NCBI GenBank assembly: GCA_027924585.1
Contig: BSBM01000386.1
Coordinates: 4,364,001 to 4,428,000, forward strand
DNA length: 64,000 nt
Direction of reading: 5' to 3'
Source: Larix kaempferi
Lineage: Eukaryota; Streptophyta; Pinopsida; Pinales; Pinaceae
Each line of letters begins with the position of its first letter. The first letter of the stretch is position 1. The notes beneath the pieces were generated by a model. It did no database searches, was not told the DNA's origin, and saw only the letters and a list, made by a program, of their open reading frames with translations. The position numbers and the translations under genes were made by a program. Shown here piece by piece: positions 22,812 through 32,354 of the stretch.

Positions 22812-23940
22812 ATACAAAGATTCATCCATAGTCATGGATCACATAGAGGTATGTATAATTTGTTTTTGCAAAAGTTAACTAATGAGTTATGCAGGTCATT
22901 GAAGAGAACAAGAACACATTGCTAGACATAACTAGCAAATATGGTGACCAGGTATGTGTTTCTTATATCATAGGATCTATCATATAAGTATGCATGGTAT
23001 GATTGATGATGATTGTTCATAAAGTCATAAGTTTGAATAATCATGGGCATATGCATATTATGTGTCTTACCTTAATTAATAATATGACTAACCAGAAGAG
23101 TCATAGGTTTGAGTAATTACAGGTTTATACATGTTATGTTTCTTATGATATGAATAACCATAAGAGTCCTATATAAACCTTGAATGCTAATGCTTATTAT
23201 TTCTGTTTGAAATAATCATGACTATACATACTTGAGATTATTCTGTTTTAATGAATGTATGATTTTGTATGAGATCACAAGGATAACACAATCATGATAC
23301 TAATAAGCATGCATAGGGACCAAGGATGAATATGAGTTCAAGAACAGGTAATCCAGGAAGCAAAGATCAAGAGGGAGCACACTCCAGTGGTTCCTGCAAG
23401 GATGCAGATCTTCAGAGGGAGTTGACCATCTTCCGACATTCCACAACAGAGAGGTGTAGAAGAAGCTACTTCAGCAGCTCCTACCAGGAAGCAAAGACTC
23501 AGAGGGAGTCCACCCAAACAAACAAACAAAGATAAGTATTTCAATTATCATTTCTTGCCTATTTTGTTTGTTTAATAATATTATGCTTATGTTCCTAGAC
23601 TTAGGAGATGTATTGTGCATATTTGAATGATTGCATTAATGAACAGTATACTACTAATATGCATGTGATGGGTAAGTGGCTTATGGCACTGTACAACATT
23701 CCAGTGCTACTTATCTAGAATAAAACCTCTTTGCTGACATGTTGGGAGTAGTGCAAACTCTTAACAATGTTCTGGTAGAGACTGGAAGGCATCTAGAAAT
23801 TTGTGGAACATGGATAAATGTTGTATTGAAGCATTGGCTAAGATAACTGCATGACTGCATGACATATTTCTTTATGTGTAAAGAATTTGTTCTGAAAATT
23901 ATGAGATGTTTCTAATCATGCAATTTAACTTGTTTTGTAG
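22812..23940 (+). other. Filler in place of integrase, with a hinge remnant
   Basis: No integrase motif (no HHCC, no D-D-E) is found. Positions 23370-23530 read, with frame changes, like the Copia integrase-RT hinge (PVVPARMQIFRGS, APTRKQRLRGSPPKQ). The rest is AT-rich and non-coding. Several splice-like borders occur (GAG/GTATG 22848, TTATGCAG/GTC 22894, CCAG/GTATGTG 22951, TTTTGTAG/GAAAG 23940). The first implied intron is only 46 bp, so I do not call exons. Confidence 0.5.
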
Positions 23941-25248
23941 GAAAGACCGTATATCTTCACCTACAAAAGGACTACAACATTTGTTCCAGCAAGAAAGATA
24001 TCTATTGAAGATATTGAAGTTCCCAGGATCTGGGATGAAGAAATGGAATGCCATGATCCGTCGATCATGAAGAATGAGGTTTGGGATGCGATCCCAAGAG
24101 CTAAAGGGAAGTCTGTTGTTACTTCCAAATAGAACTTTCAGATCAAGCATGTTGCAGATGGCAGCATAGAGAAATATAAAAGTGATGAAATAGAAGATAC
24201 ACCAGATGGATTCAAGACAGCTTTCTTGAATGGTGTAGTTGAAGAAGAAGCAGCCACTTCGTTCTGAGACACATGATAGGAAATAATATATGTGCAGAAC
24301 TTGGTATGGTGAAGATAGATTGATTGCCGACACGCAGCGGAAGCTTACTACCGAGTTCGAGATGAAGAACTTGGGGATGATGCACTATTTGTTTTTGGCA
24401 TGGAGGTGTGGCAGAATGCAGAAGGAATATTCCTTGGACAAGGGAAGTACGCAGTAGAGATCCTGAAGAGGTTCGGGATGATGGATTGCAAGGCCATGGC
24501 CACACCTATGGCATCGAATCTGAAGCTTCTTTGCGATGCTTCATCTGAGCCAGTTGATGTTTCTATGTATCATCAGATTATTGGGTCCTTGATGTACCTG
24601 ACGAACACGAGACCATATATTTGCTTTGCTGTGAACACATTGAGCCAGTTCCTGACGGATCTGAGGAGTGTTCACCTGGTTGCTGTAAAGCATGTTCTGA
24701 GGTACCTGAAGGGTACAGTGGATTATGGGCTCAGATATGAGGCGAATCAAAAGTTTAACCTGCAGGGTTATGTTGATTCAGATTGGGCTGGCAGTGCTGC
24801 AGATAGGAAGAGCACATCTGGGTGTTGCTTCAGTATGGGATCAGGTGTGATCTCTTGGTTTAGCAGGAAGCAATCCTGCGTAGCACTGAGTACAGCTGAG
24901 GCAGAGTATGTTGCAGCCTGTTCAGCTAGTTGTGAGGCAGTATGGCTACGGAAGCTACTGTCTGAGTTATTTGATCTCCCGTTGGAAGCTACTGGTATCT
25001 TCTGTGATAACCAGAGTTGTGTGAAGCTCTCCGAGAACCCAGTGTTTCATGACAGGTCAAAACACATAGAGATCAAATACCACTATATCAGGGATATGGT
25101 GCAGAGAGGAGCTGTGAAGCTCCTGTATGTTGCGACGGATGAGCAGATCGCAGATGTGCTGACGAAGCCACTAGCTAGGGTGAAGTTCGAGTACTTCAGA
25201 GAGAGGCTTGGCGTTATTCAGATCGAGGACACTTCGAGGAAGAAGTGA
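23941..25248 (+). pseudogene. Copia RT remnant fused to intact RNase H
   Basis: 23941-24130 encodes the RT lead-in (VPRIWDEEMECHDP, AIPRAKGKSVVTSK-stop-NFQIKHVADGSIEKYK). The sequence then jumps directly to FKTAFLNGVVEEE (24215-24250), and the palm with YVDD is absent. After a frameshift near 24395, the RT thumb (QGKYAVEILKRFGM, STPM-like ATPMASN) and RNase H are open to TGA 25246. RNase H motifs are GYVDSDWAGS, ALSTAEAEYVAAC and FCDNQSCVKLSEN, with H-SKHIEIKYHYIRD. The acidic residues needed for catalysis are all present, but without RT it cannot work alone. Confidence 0.85.
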
Positions 25249-25500
25249 TGGACACATTTGCTGAAGCCATTCCAAGCATGTTGGAAGGAGGATCCTTCAC
25301 ATGGCTGTGGATGTAAGCGCTGGATGATGAACATCAGGATGATGTTCTAGTTTCTGCTGGATATGATCAGTTGGATCATTTTATGTATGTATGAACGCAT
25401 CATGTTGGATGCTGGATATGATCAGTTGGATCATGTGTATGTATTTTATGTGCATCATGTTGGATGCTTGGACCATGTATCTGTATTTGTATCAGGAGGA

Positions 25501-25715
25501 TACATTGATGATCAGGAGGATCATGTATGATGATATGTATCAGGTAGATACTTGGTATGCAGCAGGATGTTGCATTGATGATCAGGAGGATCATGTATGA
25601 TGATATGTATCAGGTAGATACTTGGTATGCAGTAGGATGTTGCATTGATGATCAGGAGGATCATGTATGATGATATGTATCAGGTAGATACTTGGTATGC
25701 AGCAGGATGTTGCAG
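25501..25715. repeat. 70-bp tandem repeat, three units
   Basis: Unit contains ATTGATGATCAGGAGGATCA, TATGTATCAGGTAGATACTT and GGTATGCAGCAGGATGTTGC. It repeats with starts 70 bp apart near 25505, 25575 and 25645, nearly unchanged, between RNase H and the 3' LTR of the young element. Confidence 0.9.
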
Positions 25716-25950
25716 TAATGATCAAAATGATCATAGATGACGAGCTTCAGGATGTTGCTCCAGATGACATGCAGCAGGATGTTGCAGTAATGATCAGGAT
25801 GATCATAGATGACGAGCTTCAGGATGTTGCTCCAGATGACATGCAGCAGGATGTTGCAGTGATGACCAGGATGATCATAGATGACGAGCTTCAGGATGTT
25901 GCTCCAGATGACATGCAGCAGGACGTTGCAGTGATGATGATCAGGATGAT
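25711..25950 (+). repeat. 72-bp tandem repeat, three-plus units, in frame
   Basis: Starts at 25711, 25783, 25855 and 25927 (period 72). Because 72 is divisible by three, one frame reads a 24-residue repeat around MIIDDELQDVAPDDMQQDVA three times (25697-25969). It shares its GCAGCAGGATGTTGCAGT edge with the 70-bp array, so one array probably grew from the other. I do not claim it is translated. Confidence 0.85.
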
Positions 25951-26026
25951 CATGGATACATCAGGATGATGTATGGTGAGTATCAGGTTGATACTCTGTG
26001 GCCGTGGATCAGGTTGTGCAGATGAG

Positions 26027-26526
26027 CATGTAATTCGTTGCCCTGGGATATTTGCAGATGGTCTTGCGAGGTTTTTCCTATGGCATGTAATTCGTTGCCC
26101 TGGGACATCTGGCAAATGCTCTTTCGAGGTTTTGCTCTGGGAGGACATGTAATTCGTTGCCCTGGGAGATCTGCAGATAGTCTTGCGAGGTTTTTCCTAT
26201 GGCATGTAATTCGTTGCCCTGGGATATCTGGCAGATACTCTTGCGAGGTTTTGTCCTATGGCATGTAATCCGTTTCCCTGGGAGATCCGATAGGTTGGGC
26301 TGTGTGCCCGTAATAAGTCTTAGGATGCTCTTGCGAGGTTTTTCCATGACCACATGTAATTCGTTGCCCTGGGAGATCCTATAGGTAGAGCAGTATGCTC
26401 GTAACAGCCTGGGATGCTCTTGCGAGGTTTTGTGGTGAGGTCGCATGTAATTCGTTGCCCTGGGAGATCCTATAGGTAGAGCAGTATGCTCGTAACAGCC
26501 TGGGATGCTCTTGCGAGGTTTTGTGA
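26027..26526. repeat. 57-92 bp tandem repeat array, seven units
   Basis: The core CATGTAATTCGTTGCCCTGG recurs near 26027, 26084, 26146, 26202, 26262 (two changes), 26354 and 26444. Each is followed by a GGGA(G/T)ATC.. block and TCTTGCGAGGTTTT. The last two units are ~90 bp long with an extra GTAGAGCAGTATGCTCGTAA insert containing a small inverted repeat. Confidence 0.9.
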
Positions 26527-26764
26527 CGCACGTAAAAGTCCTGAGAATTCCACAGTATGGCCAGTGATGACGAAGACCTACAGGTGGTGGGCCTACATCC
26601 AGTATGAAAAAGGACTGGCTCTGTAGAACTTCCTATGACGAGTAGAGACAGAGATTGGATGAGATAGCAGCCGCAGTGACGATGATGATGACGATGCATC
26701 GATGATGATGATCCAGAGAAGAAGACTTGTCTAGCAGATCTGTGTCGAGAAATACCTTCCTAGT

Positions 26765-26774
26765 TAAGAGGGAG
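26765..26774 (+). promoter_or_regulatory. Polypurine tract of the 20321 element
   Basis: TAAGAGGGAG directly before the TG of the 3' LTR, in the position where plus-strand priming is expected. Confidence 0.75.
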
Positions 26775-27373
26775 TGTTGATGTATATGTAACTTCGGAAT
26801 GTATTTCATCAGTATATTATATGTATATTTATTGTACCCTTATAAGAGATGTGTTATTCCTCTATAAGGAAGTGTCGTCATGTGGATTGACAAGTGTCGC
26901 AAGTGTGTGTACTTGCCGATGGGTTATTAGACCACCTTATGGGGTCGGCCCTGATTAATATATAATATAATGTGGGTGTATCTAAGTAGACAAGTCGGCC
27001 CCAGTAGGTCACTGGGAAAAAAGGTGAGTATAAATAGAGATAGGAGATCTCTATTTTACTCACTCGAAAAAGTAACTATCTCTCTCTCTGAAAAGTGGCG
27101 CACTAGTGAGGAGGAGGAGGATCATCTGCTAGGAGACTATTTCAGTGTTATTTGGTTTTATTTTGGTTGAGCCATTGCTCTCTCTATCTCTGAGGAAGTT
27201 GTGGGGTTTTTCACCTTAGGGTTTTCCCCACGGAAACTCTGTGTCTCTTATCTCTATGCTTTTGATGCTTGTGATGCTTGTCATATTATGATTGTCATGC
27301 ATTGATATACTGCAGATGTTATTCTCTCAGCAAAGATCCTATAGTATTGTGATTTAATACTAAAAATTTAACA
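26775..27373 (+). repeat. 3' LTR of the 20321 Copia element
   Basis: Same 599-bp length as the 5' LTR, with two substitutions by eye. It is followed by the target duplication TGTAA at 27374-27378. Confidence 0.95.
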
Positions 27374-27492
27374 TGTAATACAAAATATGGGAAAGTAGTT
27401 GGCCCTCAAATGGCCTATCAATGTACATGTATCCCTAAGTACAACAATGTGTACATGTATGTCAAAATACATCTATCCAAGACTATGCAAAA

Positions 27493-27573
27493 TCAAAAGT
27501 CAATCTTTCTCTTGTTTTTCCCCGACTTTCCTCTATCGACCATCTCCTTGGGATCGCTCGAAATCTCAGAAGT
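27493..27573 (-). CDS. Broken gene, terminal exon 8 with stop
   Basis: Acceptor TTTTTTTTGTAG at 27574. Phase 0 gives 26 codons, a lysine-rich tail (SGKNKRKIDF) and TGA at 27493-27495. The 20321 Copia element ends 119 bp downstream, so it probably sits in the 3' untranslated or immediate 3' flanking region. Confidence 0.55.
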   Translation of the reverse strand, partial: TSEISSDPKEMVDRGKSGKNKRKIDF

Positions 27574-27678
27574 CTACAAAAAAAATCATTATTTTTATCA
27601 AATAACTGCACTAATACCGTACCATCAACAAACTTAAAAAATTAACTTATGGCCAAATTAGTTATGACAAACACTCAC

Positions 27679-27741
27679 CAAGTCCTCATGGGGTATAGAT
27701 GTGAGCGGTGTGCTCATGGAAGGCATCTCTATAGTTGTGCT
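27679..27741 (-). CDS. Broken gene, exon 7 (21 codons)
   Basis: Acceptor TATTTGCAG at 27742 and donor TTG/GTGAGTG at 27679. Of the three frames only phase 0 is open (STTIEMPSMSTPLTSIPHED plus Leu), consistent with the phase of the other introns. Confidence 0.55.
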
Positions 27742-27844
27742 CTGCAAATAAAAGATCATATCTCAATTAATTCAACAATTCAACATTGATCAACGTGTTT
27801 GGGTAAATTGAATAAAAAAACTTGGTCATTAATGAACATCTCAC

Positions 27845-27910
27845 TGCAAGAGGAGACTCGGTCAGAACCATGGATTGAGCAGAGGGGCCGGGCACTTCTG
27901 CCGCTAATGG
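27845..27910 (-). CDS. Broken gene, exon 6 (22 codons)
   Basis: Acceptor TTGGTGATTGTAG before CCATTAGCGG; donor GCA/GTGAGA at 27845. Open in phase 0: PLAAEVPGPSAQSMVLTESP and two more residues. The intron before it starts at the donor GAG/GTAACTATTT (28006). Confidence 0.55.
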
Positions 27911-28014
27911 CTACAATCACCAAATGGAGAAATAGTTAGACATGCATGAATAAAAAATATAGTAACATAGTTAAATACTATGCATTGTGATTGTCCAAAT
28001 AGTTACCTCCGTAT

Positions 28015-28776
28015 TGTTAGGATATTCCTATACTCCATCCTAGTCCTTTTAACATTTCTGTCATTTTCAGTCCTGGATGCAAAATTAGGGTTTGCATGCA
28101 TCTTACATGCATCCTAGTCATCAGCACCAGCACCTAGCCCTCAGCAAACTAGCCTCAGGAGCTTCTCTCGGATCAGTCTTAGCTCTCCTAGAGCTTAGTG
28201 CGCCCTCTTTTCAGTTATTGCATGAGAAGGGCGCCTTTCTTCATCTTCCAGTCCAGTTTAGTTCAGTTATCTTCAGTTCTTCCTTGATTTAAGGATTAAC
28301 TGACTCCTAACTGACCTTATCACTCTTTTGGACCTCCAGTGTGACTAGATAGACTATTTTGACTCCAGTTAGCTCCATGAGCGCCCTCCACTGAGTCTCC
28401 TTCACTATATCAGTGCTTCCATGTGCCAGTTACACCAACCACACTCAGTTAGACTCAGTTTGACTCTTGGTTGATCATTACTTGTGCATTGATGACTTCA
28501 CTGATAATGAGATAGACTCCTAGTTTGGCACTGATGACTCTCCACTGATTATGGATCTGTGCATGAAGGATAATTCGAATTACACCTAGTGAATTCGAAT
28601 CCTCATACTCAGCATTGTATATTTACCTGGTTACTATTCTGATTAATGTAATGTGTGTAATTATTCTGCCTCTATTGGATCTATGTTCTATTGCTTCTCT
28701 CTTCTTCCTTAATTCCTTAATTCTTTCATTGTGAGGTTTACATCATCTCTTTGGATCTTATGTGGGCAATTTCACA
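28015..28776 (+). repeat. 5' LTR of the gag-only element
   Basis: 762 bp. The probable TATA box is changed here (TATATCAG at 28406-28413, against TATATAAG in the 3' LTR). It is followed directly by TGGTATCAGAGCC. Confidence 0.92.
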
Positions 28777-28789
28777 TGGTATCAGAGCC
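28777..28789 (+). promoter_or_regulatory. Primer-binding site of the gag-only element
   Basis: TGGTATCAGAGCC adjoining the 5' LTR end CACA. Initiator-Met tRNA type. Confidence 0.88.
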
Positions 28790-28906
28790 ATTGAGAGTAT
28801 ATTCTACCTGCATTCTTGAGAGTTTTTTTTGCAGGTATTTTGAAGTTCCAGCAGTTGCAGCAGCAGATTCAGTGGCTTTCCATTTGCACTTGTTCAAGCA
28901 ATCAAG

Positions 28907-29782
28907 ATGAGCAATTCGAATGCTCCTTCTTCTATACTTCTCACTCCTTTCAATTATTTCGAATGGAAGAGGAAGATGATAATACTCTTGCTATCAAGAG
29001 GGTTTACTAGAGTAGTTGAGGAAAAAGATGCCATACCACATCAAGCTGAAAAGAGAATCAAGCACCTAAACAAAATGGATGAAGCTTTTGGATTCATATG
29101 CCTTCATATATCTGATGATCTATTGTTTCATGCTGATGGATTGAAGTCTCCATATGATTTATGGATAAAATTGAGGAGTCTTTTTGGCAAACAAGACGAA
29201 CTGAGAGGCTACATTCTTGAGAATGAATTGGTTGCCCTTCAACCTAGCAATTTTGAGAGCATCCAAGATTTCTTCTCCAAATTTCAGAATTTGGTTTTGC
29301 ATTGCAAGCAATGTGGCATCACTAAAAGTGATGAGCAGTTGATACTCTCTATATTGAGCAAACTTGGATCTCAATTTTCTGTCTTTGTATCTACCTTTCA
29401 TTCTGTTCGAATGTCCATCCCTGGATGGAAGTTTCCCACCTTAAGTGACTTCATTGAAGCTCTCACTCAAGAAGAGAACAAACTATTTCAAATGGGTGAC
29501 ATCAAAACCTCCAGAGATCTAGCTCTTTTAGCTGGTGAATCAAGTGGAGCGAATGCAAAAGGGGGACAAAAAGGAAAAGGCAAGAAACCTTCAAGATCCA
29601 AGAATGACAAACAAAAGAGACCAAATTGTACCTACTGCAAGAGAGGAAACCATCCTGAGCATGCCTGCATGCATAAGAAGATTGATCTTCAACCAAGCTT
29701 CTTGAACAAAACCAAATTGTTGTTCCAAAAGAAGCAAAGATGTTTGATTCTGGAAGTGGATCTGATGATTGTCATGCATTGA
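28907..29782 (+). CDS. gag: Copia-type Gag of the gag-only element
   Basis: 291 codons from ATG 28907 (MSNSNAPSSILLTPFNYFEW). Capsid region with LTPFNYFEWKRKMIILL, KMDEAFGFICLHISDDLL, SPYDLWIKLRSLFGKQDE and QCGITKSDEQLILSILSKL motifs (UBN2 type) over residues ~10-190, then a Gly/Lys-rich basic linker. The zinc knuckle CTYCKRGNHPEHAC (CX2CX4HX4C) is at ~241-254. TGA 29780-29782 ends it. The following protease segment is in the same frame, so only this stop separates them. The knuckle sits in a hydrophilic KRPN context as usual for nucleocapsid function. Confidence 0.9.
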   Translation: MSNSNAPSSILLTPFNYFEWKRKMIILLLSRGFTRVVEEKDAIPHQAEKRIKHLNKMDEAFGFICLHISDDLLFHADGLKSPYDLWIKLRSLFGKQDELRGYILENELVALQPSNFESIQDFFSKFQNLVLHCKQCGITKSDEQLILSILSKLGSQFSVFVSTFHSVRMSIPGWKFPTLSDFIEALTQEENKLFQMGDIKTSRDLALLAGESSGANAKGGQKGKGKKPSRSKNDKQKRPNCTYCKRGNHPEHACMHKKIDLQPSFLNKTKLLFQKKQRCLILEVDLMIVMH

Positions 29783-30643
29783 TGGCTGGTTTTTCAAAGA
29801 CAAGCTCTCCTCATAGATTCTGGATCTTCCAACCACATGATGGCACAAGAAGAATCCTTCTCCTCTTTGGATCTCCAAGATGGGCCTACCATTCACATGG
29901 GAGACAACTCTCATATTTCTGCCAAAGGTTTGGGTACAGTTCATATGGAGCATGGTAAGTTCAAAAATGTCTTATTTGTTCCTTCTCTTACAGCTAATTT
30001 GTTATCAGTATATCAAATGACTCATACAGGATCTCCAAAACAAGTAATTTTTGGTCCAGACACAGTAGAGATTACAGAAATCTCCACTGGAAAGGTTATA
30101 GCGAATGGGATTGCTAATCATGCCTCAAAGGCATATGAGTTCTCACACTTCATGCCCTTCTCTCCAACTATTCCTTCAGATTCTGATGAAGATCACAGTG
30201 ACTTCTCTTCCAGTGACTCCTATTCTAGTGAGGAAGAAGATCAAGATTTTGATGTTGAGATCATGGTTCAAGAAGATTCAGAACCAACACCTATTCTTAG
30301 TCCAGATTCAAGAGAAATATGTTCTCACACAGTCCTTGCTACTACTAAGAACACAGTTGATGATTTATTTGCTTACAAAACTACTAGACTTCAGCAGCAT
30401 GCTAACCTTGCATTATGCCAGCCGCCTCTCCATGAGAGATGCAGCATGATGATGGGGTTTACTCTTCCATTCCTTGGGAAAACTCATCATGATACATTCG
30501 CTCCAGTGACAGAAAAGGTTCCTGAAAGACTTGCTACATTCAGCACATTCTCTAGCACTTGCATTCGCACTTTACAGAGGATCATCTTACCAAGTCTCTT
30601 TGCAAAGTTTTCACTGATGAAAGCTTGCTTCTTTTCTGCTTAG
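29783..30643 (+). pseudogene. Protease-like segment with acidic tail
   Basis: In frame with gag after one TGA. Begins WLVFQRQALLIDSGSSNHMM with the catalytic D-S-G, then PTIHMGDNSHISAKGLGTVH and LFVPSLTANLLSV, all standard Copia protease motifs. The pre-integrase and integrase are replaced by an acidic Ser/Asp/Glu region (SDSDEDHSDFSSSDSYSSEE) and a C-terminal part ending at TAG 30641-30643 that I do not recognise, apart from HDTFAPVTEKVP, which resembles an RT lead-in (ETFAPV). It suggests an internal deletion from a full Copia ancestor. Confidence 0.75.
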
Positions 30644-30790
30644 AGTGATGGCTCCTTGAGTTATTCAAAAATATAAAACAAAAAAAAAAGGGAAAAAAAG
30701 AAAAAAGAAAAATTGAGGCAGTATTCTTTTATCATTTCATTGATTGTATGGGTGACCTTTGGTCCTAGTTACCAGGTCCCAGGATGGATT

Positions 30791-30799
30791 AAGGGGGGG
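30791..30799 (+). promoter_or_regulatory. Polypurine tract of the gag-only element
   Basis: AAGGGGGGG directly before the TG of the 3' LTR. Confidence 0.8.
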
Positions 30800-31578
30800 T
30801 GTTAGGATATTCCTATACTCCATCCTAGTCCTTCTAACATTTCTGTCATTTTCAGTCCTGCATGCAAAATTAGGGTTTGCACGCAATTAGGGTTTGCATG
30901 CATCTTACATGCATCCTTGTCATCAGCACCAACACCTAGCCCTCAGCAAACTAACCTCAGGAGCTTCTCTCAGATCAGTCGTAGCTTTCCTAGAGCTTAG
31001 TGCGCCCTCTTTTCAGTTATTGCATGAGAAGGCCGCCTTTCTTCATCTGCCAGTCTAGTTTAGTTCAGTTATCTTCAGTTCTTCCTTGATTTAAGGATTA
31101 ACTGACGCCTAACTGACCTTATCACTCTTTTGGACCTCCAGTGTGACTAGATAGACTGTTTTGACTCCAGTTAGCTCCATGAGCGCCCTCCACTAAGTCT
31201 CCTTCACTATATAAGTGCTTCCATGTGCCAGTTACACCAACCACACTCAGTTAGACTCAGTTTGACTCTTGGTTGATCATTACTTGTGCATTGATGACTT
31301 CACTGATGATGAGATAGACTCCTAGTTTGGCACTGATGACTCTCCACTGATTATGGATCTGTGCATGAAGGATAATTTGAATTACACCTAGTGAATTCGA
31401 ATCCTCATACTCAGCATTGTATATTTACCTGGTTACTATTTTGATTAATGTAATGTGTGTAATTATTCTGCCTCTATTGGATCTATGTTCTATTGCTTCT
31501 CTCTTCTTCCTTAATTCCTTAATTCTTTCACTGTGAGGTTTACATCATCTCTTTGGATCTTATGTGGGCAATTTCACA
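30800..31578 (+). repeat. 3' LTR of the gag-only element
   Basis: 779 bp. Contains a 17-bp tandem duplication of AATTAGGGTTTGCA(C/T)GC near 30869-30902 that the 5' LTR lacks. TATA-like TATATAA at 31208-31214. Followed by the CGTAT duplication. Confidence 0.92.
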
Positions 31579-31583
31579 CGTAT

Positions 31584-31791
31584 GACTCGTGGCTATTGTA
31601 GATGCGGCACTGACTACAACATCAATGACCTTTGTTACGTCATGGGTAGATGGATCTCTCGTGTGTCTGCTATAAAGGACATCCACATTCTTTCCAGGAG
31701 TGGAGCCTCTCTTGTACACTTGTCCCTTTTGCACGTTGAGACTACAGGGAGATCGAACTGCTTACAGTCTTGAACGTATATCTGCTGGTGG
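31584..31791 (-). pseudogene. Broken gene, exon 5, interrupted by the gag-only element
   Basis: The acceptor GGTGATTGTAG at 31792 matches that of exon 6. The frame that ends at the shared donor (IATSHTE, with the last codons at 28014-28007 across the insertion) carries VDVLYSRHTRDPSTHDVTKV, but has an in-frame TAA near 31763 if read from this acceptor. Either the exon is already decayed or the true acceptor lies further in. The 28015-31578 element is inserted 8 bp before the donor. Confidence 0.45.
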
Positions 31792-31893
31792 CTACAATCA
31801 CCAATACTAACGCAGTTAGAAATGTATTGGTCAGTGGAATAGCATGTATTAATAAACTGAAAATGATGAAATACATATCGATGTACTGTATAC

Positions 31894-32016
31894 GTCAATC
31901 AATTCTAAGAAATGGTCTGCCGTCCATTGTGTCTCTGTGGGCACACTATCGATTGTATTCCCACCGGAGGGGAGCTCACTAGATAAAACCATTTCCATCT
32001 GATGGGGATCTACAAC
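31894..32016 (-). CDS. Broken gene, exon 4 (41 codons)
   Basis: Acceptor CTAAATTGTAG before GTTGTAGATCC at 32016, and donor GAC/GTATAC at 31894. It gives exactly 41 codons in phase 0 without a stop (VVDPHQMEMVLSSELPSGG ... WTADHFLELID). The donor is less canonical than those of exons 1-3, so the 3' border is uncertain. Confidence 0.5.
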
Positions 32017-32120
32017 CTACAATTTAGAAAATTGTAAATATTAGATCGTGTAGCATTGATTAAGTAACATGTGATAAAAAAATAACATGTGTTGAAATAA
32101 TGTCATGTTGAAATAGTTAC

Positions 32121-32219
32121 CTCAACATGAGATGTTGTCGCTGAAGGTATGACAACATCTTGTAACTCAGAAGGTTCTACTGCATGAGCCTCTTGGCCCT
32201 CATGCCCTTCTTGTGGCAA
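32121..32219 (-). CDS. Broken gene, exon 3 (33 codons)
   Basis: Same acceptor (AAAACTTGTAG) and donor (GAG/GTAACTATTTCAACATG) as exon 2. Phase 0; reads LPQEGHEGQEAHAVEPSELQ and ends ATTSHVE. The intron before it (32220-32354) resembles the intron before exon 2 (32490-32594), both carrying AAAAATATTAGCAATCTATA and GACACTAAATTGTTAA, so exon and intron were duplicated together. Confidence 0.65.
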
Positions 32220-32354
32220 CTACAAGTTTTAAAATCATTAAAAATATTAGCAATCTATATATTTGTATAGTAAGGAAAAATAATTTACATATGACACTAA
32301 ATTGTTAACTGGATCTACTCATGTATTAAAATAATGTCATGTTGAAATAGTTAC

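Larger units (their letters stand above)
20321..27373 (+). mobile_element. Young non-autonomous Ty1/Copia element, 7.05 kb
   Basis: It has 599-bp LTRs (TGTTGA...TTAACA), a 5-bp target duplication TGTAA (20316-20320 and 27374-27378), a PBS for initiator-Met tRNA directly after the 5' LTR and a purine tract before the 3' LTR. The LTRs differ at only two positions by eye (C/A near 20562/27016 and C/T near 20687/27141), so insertion is recent. The internal region has an almost intact gag but no integrase, only the ends of RT, then RNase H and three tandem-repeat arrays. It must have been copied by proteins from a relative. It lies ~120 bp beyond the stop codon of the minus-strand gene at 27493. 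Confidence 0.95.
28015..31578 (+). mobile_element. Gag-protease-only LTR retrotransposon, 3.56 kb (TR-GAG-like)
   Basis: LTRs of 762 and 779 bp (TGTTAG...TTCACA), target duplication CGTAT at 28010-28014 and 31579-31583, initiator-Met PBS at 28777, purine tract AAGGGGGGG at 30791-30799. It encodes only a Copia-type Gag and a protease-like segment followed by an acidic tail. There is no integrase, RT or RNase H and no sign of their remnants. This layout matches the described class of terminal-repeat retrotransposons with a GAG domain. The LTRs differ at about 20 positions plus a 17-bp insertion, so it is much older than the 20321 element. It is inserted in exon 5 of the minus-strand gene. Confidence 0.9.

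Noticed and set aside
22849-22894. 46-bp intron inside the young Copia element
   Set aside because: Too short for a normal plant intron, so the surrounding blocks are not annotated as exons.
31763-31791. 24-bp intron in exon 5 of the broken gene (AGACT/GTAAG to CTGTAG/TC) that would remove the in-frame TAA
   Set aside because: The borders fit and the length is a multiple of three, but 24 bp is far below the size plants can splice. I treat the TAA as decay or a wrong acceptor choice.
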